This document shows, in pieces, positions 19,318 through 25,948 of a DNA stretch of 52,459 nt. Under the pieces are notes generated by a model. It was not told the origin of the DNA, searched no databases, and worked only from the letters and a program-made list of their open reading frames with translations. The first letter of the stretch is position 1, and each line of letters opens with the position of its first letter. Source of the stretch: a virus; the IMG/VR virus record IMGVR_UViG_3300009155_004654, positions 1-52,459 of that record, one strand, 5' to 3'. The translations under genes and the position numbers were made by a program.

Positions 19318-19833
19318 ATGATAGAATACCCCGCAGAATACCCCGTCACATATATAATTCTTTCGCTTTCCTTCTTTCTTCTTATTATTCCTCTTGCTAT
19401 TCAATATGCGATAGGACAATACTCAAAATATCTTAAATATCTTTGGAATAAGGACAACGCTTGTAAAGCAGGACAAACAATCATTTGTGAATATAAATTT
19501 TCAATATCCCATGACTATAACATTATATCGAAAGGTGTAGTATTACAAGATTTTGTTTGGGAGCAAAGACATGAATATCCCCCTTTCTATATAGAAATTG
19601 GCCGTCCCGCAAAGAATCTTAAGGGAGAAGAGCTTTTCGATTACCAATTACTTTACACCAATCAAATTATAAGCATTCAAAAAGTGATTGATGTGGAATA
19701 TTCTAACGATATTATGAAGAGATATAAACAAAAGAAGATTATTAGACCGAAAGAAAAAGAAGATTATTTGAAAGTTTATTCAGACATATTATTTAAAAAT
19801 TACTTTCAGAGTAAATTTCCAAGGCATAAATGA
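19318..19833 (+). CDS. membrane-anchored protein of unknown function
   Basis: This 171-residue protein has one N-terminal transmembrane segment (YIILSLSFFLLIIPLAIQYAI, about residues 12-32). A basic stretch (YSKYLKYLWNKD) follows, and then a soluble domain with beta strands (GQTIICEYKFSIS, IISKGVVLQDF, FYIEIGRP) and a basic helical C-terminus (RYKQKKIIRPKEKEDY). The soluble part might be a barrel related to the neighbouring family, but the GD motif is absent. It is coupled to the next gene by ATGA. Confidence 0.62.
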   Translation: MIEYPAEYPVTYIILSLSFFLLIIPLAIQYAIGQYSKYLKYLWNKDNACKAGQTIICEYKFSISHDYNIISKGVVLQDFVWEQRHEYPPFYIEIGRPAKNLKGEELFDYQLLYTNQIISIQKVIDVEYSNDIMKRYKQKKIIRPKEKEDYLKVYSDILFKNYFQSKFPRHK

Positions 19834-20030
19834 ATAATCAATTTAATGTTGGAGATATCATTATTCCTATTGAGGGACAAAAAGGAAATACTTGGATTGT
19901 TCTAAACATAATACATCCAGCATTAGATTATATGTCTTTCTACCTTCTTCAAAATTTAGAAGATAGTGATGAAGTTGAAGCATTATATTGTAATCACATA
20001 GAGAAGTATTATGAGAGAGCAAATGAATAA
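19830..20030 (+). CDS. small SH3/KOW-like family protein
   Basis: This 66-residue protein reads FNVGDIIIPIE, WIVLNIIHP, SFYLLQNLED and an acidic-basic helical end (HIEKYYERANE). It pairs with the following gene, which shares the same Tyr-Leu-Leu-Gln/Asn central strand. It is coupled at both ends. Confidence 0.68.
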   Translation: MNNQFNVGDIIIPIEGQKGNTWIVLNIIHPALDYMSFYLLQNLEDSDEVEALYCNHIEKYYERANE

Positions 20031-20208
20031 GTTCAGCATAGGGGATATCGTAAAGCATCCTAATAATGGTTCTTACCATATTGTTATTAAAGATACCTTA
20101 ACCCATACAGGGCTTTCCTATTATACTTTATTGAATTGCCAAAACAATACCGAAACCACCCTATACCGTTATGATATTATAAAGTTTGTAATGGTATCGA
20201 GCGCATAG
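20023..20208 (+). CDS. small SH3/KOW-like family protein
   Basis: This 61-residue protein reads MNKFSIGDIVKHP, YHIVIKDTL, YYTLLNCQNN, IIKFVMVSSA. ATG 20023 gives the family's usual N-terminus; an ATG at 20011 would add four residues. It is the last gene of the long small-gene operon before the AT-rich repeat region. Confidence 0.68.
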   Translation: MNKFSIGDIVKHPNNGSYHIVIKDTLTHTGLSYYTLLNCQNNTETTLYRYDIIKFVMVSSA

Positions 20209-20390
20209 GGATTGTTGTGGTGTGTTGTGCTAATTAAAAGAAAGCTTGACGAACGCTAAGCTTCCATTTTTATTACAAGCCAATAACGTGTAGTTAAAGC
20301 TGTAAATTTATGGGGATAATTGGGCATTTAATAGGCCCTAATAAGTAGTTTGTCAAATGAAAAAAAGCATGTATTATTAAAAATATTTTG

Positions 20391-20556
20391 TATCAACACA
20401 AGTATCAAAAAAATGATAAATGATACTATGTATTAATGTATTGTGATAAATGATACAAGTATTAATAAAACGTTAACATGACACTAATACATTTGGTTAA
20501 CATGACACTTCAAGTTTATTGATACAAGTATTATGATAAACGATATATCAATACAT
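20391..20556 (+). repeat. iteron-like repeat cluster
   Basis: TGATAAATGATAC occurs at 20414 and 20444, with a variant TGATAAACGATAT at 20534. GATACAAGTATTA occurs at 20452 and 20521. GTTAACATGACACT occurs at 20472 and 20496, 24 bases apart. A related segment with ATGATACAAACTAATGATA recurs downstream of the VWA gene near 22130. Such clusters act as origins or as operator arrays. Confidence 0.7.
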
Positions 20557-20666
20557 TAGACCTCTTGACCATTAAGCGTCGTGAGGCTTTTTGTGTTTCT
20601 AAATAAAAGTCAAGCCCTATCATCAAAAGAAAGTTTGTCAAGAGGCATAGAAAGAAAAGATTCCTC

Positions 20667-20692
20667 TTGCACCTCCTCTAAGAGCGGTTAAG
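20667..20692 (+). promoter_or_regulatory. class A promoter-like pair TTGCAC-N14-GTTAAG
   Basis: The standard spacing, 135 bases upstream of the VWA gene; a leader of about 130 bases would result. Confidence 0.5.
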
Positions 20693-20766
20693 GTATTGAT
20701 GTGGCGGGGAGAGAAGAAGAAACTCTCTCAGCCCTCTTTGAATCCCCGAATACTTGTGGTGGCCCC

Positions 20767-20793
20767 TTGACGCTTCTAATGGTGGAAGCTATA
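20767..20793 (+). promoter_or_regulatory. class A-like pair TTGACG-N15-GCTATA
   Basis: A variant pair closer to the gene, followed by GGAGG and the ATG at 20828. Confidence 0.4.
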
Positions 20794-20827
20794 GAGGGAA
20801 AGTCGATGAACCCACTACGGAGGCAAC

Positions 20828-21991
20828 ATGGAAGCTGAAGCAATCAACTACGATCTGAATATGGATCTCTACTACCTTCTTCGGGATGAACCGTTCTTCG
20901 CTACGTTCTCCCGCAACATCAACAAGTCCGCAACAACCGCTATTCCTACTGCTGGCGTTCGTATCAACAAGGAAACGCAGCAATTTGAAATGGTCTACAA
21001 TCCCTCCTTCTTCGCGGGTCTGGAAGATAAGGAGCGAATCGATGTGCTCAAGCATGAATTCTATCATGTTATCTTTGAGCATGTTACAGGTCGTCTTCCC
21101 CCCGAAGGTATGACGAAGATGTGGAATATTGCTACGGACCTTGCGATTAATTCCCACCTTCCGAACATTCCAAAAATGGCTTGTATCCCAGGCGTTGGAA
21201 AGTTTGAAAAGTATCCTGCTGGTCTTTCGGGTGAGCAGTATTTCGATCTTCTTAAGGAAGACCCCGAAATGAATAAGGAACCTCAAGAGGGAGAAGGCGA
21301 TCCTAACTTTGACGATCACGAAGGTTGGGGCGATGGTGAGATTGATAACACCATGAAGGAGATCGCTAAGGAAAACCTCAAGGAAGCTCTTAAGAAGGCA
21401 GCTAAGGAAGCTTCTTCTAAGAATTGGGGTTCTGTCCCTGCTGATGTTCGCAAGCAAATTATGGACAAGCTTGAAGCAACTGTCGATTGGCGTAAGATGC
21501 TTCGATACTTTATCAAGACCTCTCAGCGTGCGGATAAGAACTCTACTGTTCGTAAGGTCAATAAGCGGTTCCCAAGGATCCACGCTGGCAAGAAGGTCAA
21601 TCGTGTTGCGAAGATTGCGATTAGTATTGATCAGTCGGGAAGCGTTAGCGATGAAATGCTTGCTATGTTCTTCACTGAATTGAATGAGCTTTCTAACCTT
21701 GCTACCTTCACTGTGATTCCTTTTGATACACGGGTTGATGAAGCCCTTGTGTATGAATGGAAGAAGGGCAAGCGTCATGTATGGGAACGGGTCATGTGTG
21801 GTGGGACTTGCTTCAACGCTCCTACCAAGTTCGTTAACGAGGGCGATTGGGATGGTCATATTGTCCTTACGGATATGTGTGCTCCTAAGCCGATCTCTTC
21901 TCGTCCCTCCCGCATGTGGATGACAGACAAGGCTAACGCTGCTAATCCCTACTTCAAGACAAATGAGCTTGTGGTTGCGGTTGGTAAGTAA
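20828..21991 (+). CDS. VWA-domain protein with N-terminal zinc-peptidase-like domain
   Basis: This 387-residue protein has an N-terminal half with H76-E-F-Y-H80 plus H85 and a DLAINSHL segment, typical of the metallopeptidase-like domain that precedes VWA in this family. An acidic linker leads to a C-terminal VWA-like domain with the MIDAS sequence DQSGSVS and a distal TDM segment. Family members pair with MoxR ATPases, and a MoxR gene lies 5 kb upstream with similar codon use. GGAGG precedes the ATG. The substrate is unknown. Confidence 0.82.
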   Translation: MEAEAINYDLNMDLYYLLRDEPFFATFSRNINKSATTAIPTAGVRINKETQQFEMVYNPSFFAGLEDKERIDVLKHEFYHVIFEHVTGRLPPEGMTKMWNIATDLAINSHLPNIPKMACIPGVGKFEKYPAGLSGEQYFDLLKEDPEMNKEPQEGEGDPNFDDHEGWGDGEIDNTMKEIAKENLKEALKKAAKEASSKNWGSVPADVRKQIMDKLEATVDWRKMLRYFIKTSQRADKNSTVRKVNKRFPRIHAGKKVNRVAKIAISIDQSGSVSDEMLAMFFTELNELSNLATFTVIPFDTRVDEALVYEWKKGKRHVWERVMCGGTCFNAPTKFVNEGDWDGHIVLTDMCAPKPISSRPSRMWMTDKANAANPYFKTNELVVAVGK

Positions 21992-22008
21992 TTAGGTTAG
22001 CCACCTCG

Positions 22009-22045
22009 CCCCCTGTTAGCCTTCGGGTTAGCAGGGGGTTTTTCT
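22009..22045 (+). terminator. intrinsic terminator with UUCG loop
   Basis: CCCCCTGTTAGCC-TTCG-GGTTAGCAGGGGG is followed by TTTTTC. It shares the TTCG loop of the MoxR terminator. Confidence 0.88.
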
Positions 22046-22166
22046 TTTGTCAATAGCTAAATGAATATATATATTTTTTATTTATTTCTTTTGATCTTGA
22101 CTCTTAGAATGTGTTGCGATGTATTGAATGTGTCATGATACAAACTAATGATATCAAGGGGTTAGG

Positions 22167-22192
22167 CCCCCCTCCCCCCCTCCCCTCCCCCC
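22167..22192 (-). repeat. C-rich tract (G-quadruplex pattern on minus strand)
   Basis: Four runs of four to seven C are separated by single T bases. Read on the minus strand this is a dense G-run array. Confidence 0.65.
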
Positions 22193-22321
22193 TACGGAAT
22201 GTATCTCCCATACTTGACAGGCATGTTATATTTCATTAGGTGCTCATTTACGACGGGGGGATAATTTTTGAGATTTTTTGAACCATTAAAAATTTCTATA
22301 GAAAAATCCCAAAATCTTTAA

Positions 22322-22328
22322 CTATTTA
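22322..22328 (+). promoter_or_regulatory. CTATTTA promoter-like motif
   Basis: The box lies inside a 7-base inverted repeat (TTTAACT...AGTTAAA) 27 bases before the ATG at 22356. Confidence 0.45.
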
Positions 22329-22355
22329 AAACAGTTAAAAGGAATCGAAATCATT

Positions 22356-22841
22356 ATGAAACTTACAGAAAGACATATACGTTCAATCGTTAAAGAAGAA
22401 ATTAAATCTATTATGGTTGAAGGATTGTTCGATATATTTAGATCAAAACCAAAGGAAGAAGGGGCATTACAAAAGGCATCAACCGCTTTGGGCGACACCA
22501 ATCCAAAAACTCCCCTAATCCAAGTTCTTTATAAGTTAATGGATAGAGCTTCAACAATCTCTCATAAGGGTGGAATGGTTAGATTTACCGATCCAAGAGC
22601 GTATGAAGAAAGCATGAGAAAAACTGAAATCTTGGTTAATCATTTTGAGGATGTATTAAAGGGATTAAATGAAAAAGAATTCGCGAAGGTTTATAATGAA
22701 GCAGATAAACTTGGGAACTTTCAAGATGCTACTTTTCTTCGACACAATATGAATTCTTTTTATTCTGGAGATCCTTATATTGATAGCAGATCTTCTTATC
22801 ATCAAATATGGGATAAGAAGCTGGAACTTATAAAAGTTTAA
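22356..22841 (+). CDS. unknown protein with RITE-type N-terminal leader
   Basis: This 161-residue protein has a leader MKLTERHIRSIVKEEIKSIM ending in VEG, a plausible I-x-E/G prohead-protease-type site near residues 21-23. The body is helical (AYEESMRKTEILVNHFEDVL) with no recognised motif. It is the first of a series of leader-bearing genes, so it may be a packaged virion protein. AAAGGA lies upstream. Confidence 0.7.
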   Translation: MKLTERHIRSIVKEEIKSIMVEGLFDIFRSKPKEEGALQKASTALGDTNPKTPLIQVLYKLMDRASTISHKGGMVRFTDPRAYEESMRKTEILVNHFEDVLKGLNEKEFAKVYNEADKLGNFQDATFLRHNMNSFYSGDPYIDSRSSYHQIWDKKLELIKV

Positions 22842-22852
22842 AACATATAATA

Positions 22853-22859
22853 CTATTTA
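22853..22859 (+). promoter_or_regulatory. CTATTTA promoter-like motif, 5 bases from start codon
   Basis: TACTATTTATAATC runs straight into the ATG at 22865. No ribosome site fits between, suggesting a leaderless transcript. Confidence 0.6.
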
Positions 22860-22864
22860 TAATC

Positions 22865-23341
22865 ATGAAAACATTATTAGAAAATTGGAATAGATTCTTA
22901 ACGGAAGGAATGCAAGATACATCTGATACTTTGTTTTTTCTTAAATCTCCTTGGGGAATGAAAAGAGGAAAATTTGATCATGTTGGATTTGTTTTGAAAG
23001 ATGGAAGAATGAAAGATATGTCTGGTCATAGAGGGGAAATGATTGCTCCTATTATAAGTACTTGGGAACAATTATTGACCGATGATGTATTCTGGGAAGG
23101 TTGGCCCGATAATGAAGACAAACCACAATCTCCCGATGAAGCAAAAAAAATTGGGATTTATCAAATAATGAAACTTCCAAAGGTTGTTGATGTTCCAGAT
23201 GAGATTGTTTGTAGAACATCCGATAAATCAAAAGTATCGGAGAATTGTGGAAGCTTTGTTTTTAATGTTCTTCATAATGCTGGTATTAATCCAGATTTTT
23301 TGAAAGATGATAAATATATTGTTGTTGGAAAGCAATTTTAA
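22865..23341 (+). CDS. papain-fold (permuted NlpC/P60-like) protein with ENW leader
   Basis: This 158-residue protein starts with the leader MKTLLENWNRFLTEG. The body has FDHVGFVLKDGRMKDMSGH (His in the first third) and later SENCGSFVFNVLHNAGI, with a Cys at the start of a helix. His-before-Cys order is that of circularly permuted NlpC/P60 enzymes, which hydrolyse or acylate amide and ester bonds. The assignment is by motif order only. With the leader it is a candidate capsid-packaged effector or wall-modifying enzyme. Confidence 0.55.
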   Translation: MKTLLENWNRFLTEGMQDTSDTLFFLKSPWGMKRGKFDHVGFVLKDGRMKDMSGHRGEMIAPIISTWEQLLTDDVFWEGWPDNEDKPQSPDEAKKIGIYQIMKLPKVVDVPDEIVCRTSDKSKVSENCGSFVFNVLHNAGINPDFLKDDKYIVVGKQF

Positions 23342-23366
23342 CTAATGTATTACAAGGATTACGATT

Positions 23367-23930
23367 ATGAAAACATTACTAGAAAATTGGAATAGATTCT
23401 TATTAAGAGAAAAACTTGAACAAGGCCAAAAGATTTATTATTGGCAAGCTCAAGGTGAATGGAGAGGGGACAAACCAATTGAATATGGTGTTACTCACGT
23501 TCCCCAAGCAATACCATTACAAAAAACAATTGGTTCATCATTAAATCACAAATTAGAAGATTTACTTGAAAGAGCAAGATTAGAAGTTGACCCAAGCCTT
23601 CCAAGTCGTTTATCATGCGCTTATGTATGCGACCTTATACAAAAAGGATATTTTGAACATGAAAAATCTTTAAGATCTTATTGTAAGTGTGGAAGTGAAA
23701 AATTAATTACTTATAAGGTAATAATAAAACCTGGAGCAACAATATACAGAGCTAATTCCGCAATATTGGGACATATTATTTATGACCAAACAAATCTTAA
23801 AGATAAAATGGAAGCAGCAAGATTTTACTGGAAAGGGATTCATCCAGAAGATCCAAGTCCATCACCCGAAGTTCTTGTATCTCCTGCAAGCTCCGTTATA
23901 ATAGTTGGAAAGTTGGAGGGCGGCTGTTAA
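23367..23930 (+). CDS. possible ADP-ribosyltransferase-like protein with ENW leader
   Basis: This 187-residue protein starts with MKTLLENWNRFLLRE, identical to the previous gene for 12 residues. The body contains LLERAR...PSRLSCAYVCD, a YRAN strand, EAARFYWKG and SPEVLVSPASSVIIV. This series resembles DUF2441-type ADP-ribosyltransferase-like folds, with an (E/A)ARFYW.G helix and a final E-x-L strand. T4 packages the ADP-ribosyltransferase Alt in its head, so a packaged ART would make sense. Catalytic residues cannot be settled by eye. Confidence 0.45.
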   Translation: MKTLLENWNRFLLREKLEQGQKIYYWQAQGEWRGDKPIEYGVTHVPQAIPLQKTIGSSLNHKLEDLLERARLEVDPSLPSRLSCAYVCDLIQKGYFEHEKSLRSYCKCGSEKLITYKVIIKPGATIYRANSAILGHIIYDQTNLKDKMEAARFYWKGIHPEDPSPSPEVLVSPASSVIIVGKLEGGC

Positions 23931-23934
23931 TATT

Positions 23935-24804
23935 ATGAAACTCTTAATAGAAAACTGGAAGAAATATCTCCTTAACGAAATTGAAATTGTCGATAATGAA
24001 GAAGAAGAGGAATATGATTATGATGCCGAACTTCTTAAACAACAAGGAGAAACAGAAAGCAAATTCTTTGGTCCTGTATTGGAAAGGGCACAAGAGCTTG
24101 CAGTTGATGTTAGCAGATTAATGTTCAGCTTTGAGGATTATGGCGAGGGAGGTCAAATGCTTAGAAGAGCGGTTGAAAAAAAAGGAGAAAAGCTTGGATT
24201 AAATGTTAAATATCTTGGCTCTGGTTCTTCTCGCTTTACTATCTCCGTTAATGATGATTTTGTTATTAAAGTTGCAAAGGAATTGAGATCTACTGACATA
24301 ATCCAAATGAATAAGGATGATTATAATCTTGGAACGAATCCTAGCTTTGGAGGAATATTTCCAAGAGTTTATAAGCATGGTCCTCAAGGGGAAAAGTATC
24401 ATCCCGATTTCTTTTGGATTATAATGGAAAAAGCAACTCCCCTTGTTGATAATAAAAAAATTGCTTCATTCTTTAAAAGCTCTTTTGTTGATTCCGATAA
24501 CTTGGACGAAAGTGAAGCTTATGCTTTTCTTATATTAATGTCCTCATGTATCGTTCGTGGTAGCCTTTATTATGAAGTAAAACCAAGAATTATAAAGTTA
24601 TTGCAGAAAAAAAATCCAAATATGTCAACAATTGATTTTGATATGATAAACCAAGATTTCATGAGATATTCGGACAACTTTAGAAAGATTGTTAGAATCA
24701 CAAAAGAATATCCAAACTTAGATGTTATGGAAGCCTTAGCAATTGGAAACTGTGGAGTTGGATATGATGGAAGATTTGTTATTATTGATTCTTCCATATT
24801 TTAG
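23935..24804 (+). CDS. kinase-fold-like protein with ENW leader (copy 1)
   Basis: This 289-residue protein begins MKLLIENWKKYLLNE, then an acidic linker. The kinase-like part has a Gly-rich loop YLGSGSSR (residues 93-100), FVIKVAK with Lys112 in the VAIK position, a NKDD..LGTNP segment, hinge-like FWIIMEKATP, and near the end GNCGVGYDGRFVIIDSS, resembling the N...D metal-binding pair. The catalytic HRD aspartate is not visible, so activity may be altered. Two paralogues follow. ATG 23935 is chosen because it restores the leader. Confidence 0.6.
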   Translation: MKLLIENWKKYLLNEIEIVDNEEEEEYDYDAELLKQQGETESKFFGPVLERAQELAVDVSRLMFSFEDYGEGGQMLRRAVEKKGEKLGLNVKYLGSGSSRFTISVNDDFVIKVAKELRSTDIIQMNKDDYNLGTNPSFGGIFPRVYKHGPQGEKYHPDFFWIIMEKATPLVDNKKIASFFKSSFVDSDNLDESEAYAFLILMSSCIVRGSLYYEVKPRIIKLLQKKNPNMSTIDFDMINQDFMRYSDNFRKIVRITKEYPNLDVMEALAIGNCGVGYDGRFVIIDSSIF

Positions 24805-24824
24805 TAATAATACAAAATAATATA

Positions 24825-24831
24825 CTATTTA
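24825..24831 (+). promoter_or_regulatory. CTATTTA promoter-like motif
   Basis: The box is 37 bases before the ATG at 24869, which has its own AAGGAG site, so this transcript would carry a leader. Confidence 0.5.
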
Positions 24832-24868
24832 TTGATGAATTAATCACAATATAAAGGAGATTGATTAA

Positions 24869-25192
24869 ATGGCTAAATTAACAGAATCATATTTAAGAGG
24901 TATGATAAAACAAGTAATGAGCGAAATGCAAGATAGATACGAAAGTGGCTATGGTATAGAAAGTGATTTTAATTATGGATTAGAAGCAGGTTATGGCGAT
25001 ATGGTAAAACCTGGCTTTAGAGATCTTGAAGAAATGGCTGATGAATTAGGTTTACCAGTAGGAGAAATCGAAAGTGTTGCTCTAAAATTAGGACACCAAA
25101 TACAAACTCACGGTGGAAGAAGATTAATTAAACTTAAAGATGATGGTCTTTCCGAATCCCGTAAATCAAAACTTGCTCCAAAACGTAGATAA
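24869..25192 (+). CDS. unknown protein with RITE-type leader
   Basis: This 107-residue protein starts MAKLTESYLRGMIKQVMSEM, a variant of the RITE leader. A Gly/Tyr-rich middle (YESGYGIESDF...LEAGYGD) follows, and then a compact helix-turn-helix-like segment (LEEMADELGLPVGEIESVALKLG) and a basic end. DNA binding is possible from the latter part but not shown. AAGGAG lies upstream and a strong terminator follows. Confidence 0.65.
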   Translation: MAKLTESYLRGMIKQVMSEMQDRYESGYGIESDFNYGLEAGYGDMVKPGFRDLEEMADELGLPVGEIESVALKLGHQIQTHGGRRLIKLKDDGLSESRKSKLAPKRR

Positions 25193-25213
25193 TATTTAAT
25201 ATTCTTCGTTAAG

Positions 25214-25249
25214 AAAAAAATCCCTAGGAGAAATTCTGGGGATTTTTTA
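25214..25249 (+). terminator. intrinsic terminator (repeat copy 1)
   Basis: The stem AAAAAATCCCTAG / CTGGGGATTTTTT is followed by ATTG. The whole unit, with the flanking ATTCTTCGTTAA, recurs after the next gene. Confidence 0.85.
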
Positions 25250-25260
25250 TTGTTTATGAT

Positions 25261-25267
25261 CTATTTA
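25261..25267 (+). promoter_or_regulatory. CTATTTA promoter-like motif
   Basis: The box lies 12 bases after the terminator and 23 bases before the ATG at 25291. Confidence 0.5.
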
Positions 25268-25290
25268 ATTTAGCAAAAGGAAGTATTATT

Positions 25291-25890
25291 ATGAGAATAA
25301 CTGAATTACAATTAAGAACTGTAATAAGAGAAGAATTAACAAATTATCTAAATGAAGATAAACAAGTTCTTGAAGAAGGAAAAATACATAATTTTATTGC
25401 TGGTATTCTTGCTGCTGTCGCAATTGGTGGTGGTATAGGAGCTAAGATGAATTCTGCACCAACCTCAAGAGAAGTTGTTCAAACGTCTGTCACAGCAAGC
25501 GATACAGCAGCAACTAATGTAGAAAAAATTATTGAGCAAAATCAAATAAAATTTAACAAAGAAGATAGTTCATTTTCAATTGGTAAAGAAAATATTGGCA
25601 AACTATCTCCTAATGTTGTAAAATCAATTATGAGATTAAAAGAAATTGGCTATGTTGCTAATACTGGTGCCAACACAAATAAGTTAAGAGAGATAGAACA
25701 ACTTAAACAACAAATTGAGAAAGACGAAAGTTATAAACAAGTAGCAGCTAAAATACAAAATTTGAAAGGTATTCAAACAGACCAACAAAATAAAGCTCAA
25801 TCTATATTTGCAATTATTGTTGGTGCTGCTACGATTGGACTTCTATTTAATACTGTAGCTTCCATATATGCTGATGAAAAACGCAGATAA
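25291..25890 (+). CDS. two-helix membrane protein with RITE leader
   Basis: This 199-residue protein starts MRITELQLRTVIREELTNYL. It has a Gly-rich hydrophobic segment (FIAGILAAVAIGGGIGA, about 36-52), a long helical or coiled-coil middle (LREIEQLKQQIEKD...) and a second hydrophobic segment near the C-terminus (IFAIIVGAATIGLLFNTVA). Two membrane segments in a leader-bearing, possibly packaged protein would fit an injected pore-forming or internal-membrane protein. Function unknown. Confidence 0.68.
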   Translation: MRITELQLRTVIREELTNYLNEDKQVLEEGKIHNFIAGILAAVAIGGGIGAKMNSAPTSREVVQTSVTASDTAATNVEKIIEQNQIKFNKEDSSFSIGKENIGKLSPNVVKSIMRLKEIGYVANTGANTNKLREIEQLKQQIEKDESYKQVAAKIQNLKGIQTDQQNKAQSIFAIIVGAATIGLLFNTVASIYADEKRR

Positions 25891-25901
25891 TATTCTTCGT
25901 T

Positions 25902-25935
25902 AAAAAAATCCCTAGAAGAAATTCTGGGGATTTTT
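25902..25935 (+). terminator. intrinsic terminator (repeat copy 2)
   Basis: This is nearly identical to the copy at 25214, with one base changed in the loop. Its T-run runs directly into the next CTATTTA box. Confidence 0.85.
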
Positions 25936-25936
25936 A

Positions 25937-25943
25937 CTATTTA
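25937..25943 (+). promoter_or_regulatory. CTATTTA promoter-like motif, 5 bases from start codon
   Basis: TTTTTACTATTTAATAAC is followed by the ATG at 25949. The terminator's T-run leaves no room for a -35 of normal sequence. Confidence 0.6.
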
Positions 25944-25948
25944 ATAAC

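Larger units (their letters stand above)
20209..20827 (+). other. 619-base gene-free AT-rich repeat region
   Basis: No credible gene is present. The left half is very AT-rich and contains iteron-like repeats; the right half has two promoter-like pairs for the VWA gene. A 9-base inverted pair, CCTCTTGAC at 20561 and GTCAAGAGG at 20637, lies between them. The composition break from the GC-richer VWA gene is sharp. Confidence 0.6.
22046..22355 (+). other. 310-base gene-free region with pyrimidine tract
   Basis: An AT-rich start is followed by an iteron-like segment near 22119-22150 and a C-rich tract (22167-22192) that is G-quadruplex-like on the minus strand. An isolated TTGACA near 22214 has no clear partner, and a CTATTTA box lies inside a small inverted repeat just before the next gene. 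No coding sequence is seen. Confidence 0.55.

Noticed and set aside
20789-21859. 356-codon minus-strand open frame opposite the VWA gene
   Set aside because: It is antisense to a gene with clear HEFYH and MIDAS motifs; no start signal or domain is present, and the composition is that of a shadow frame.
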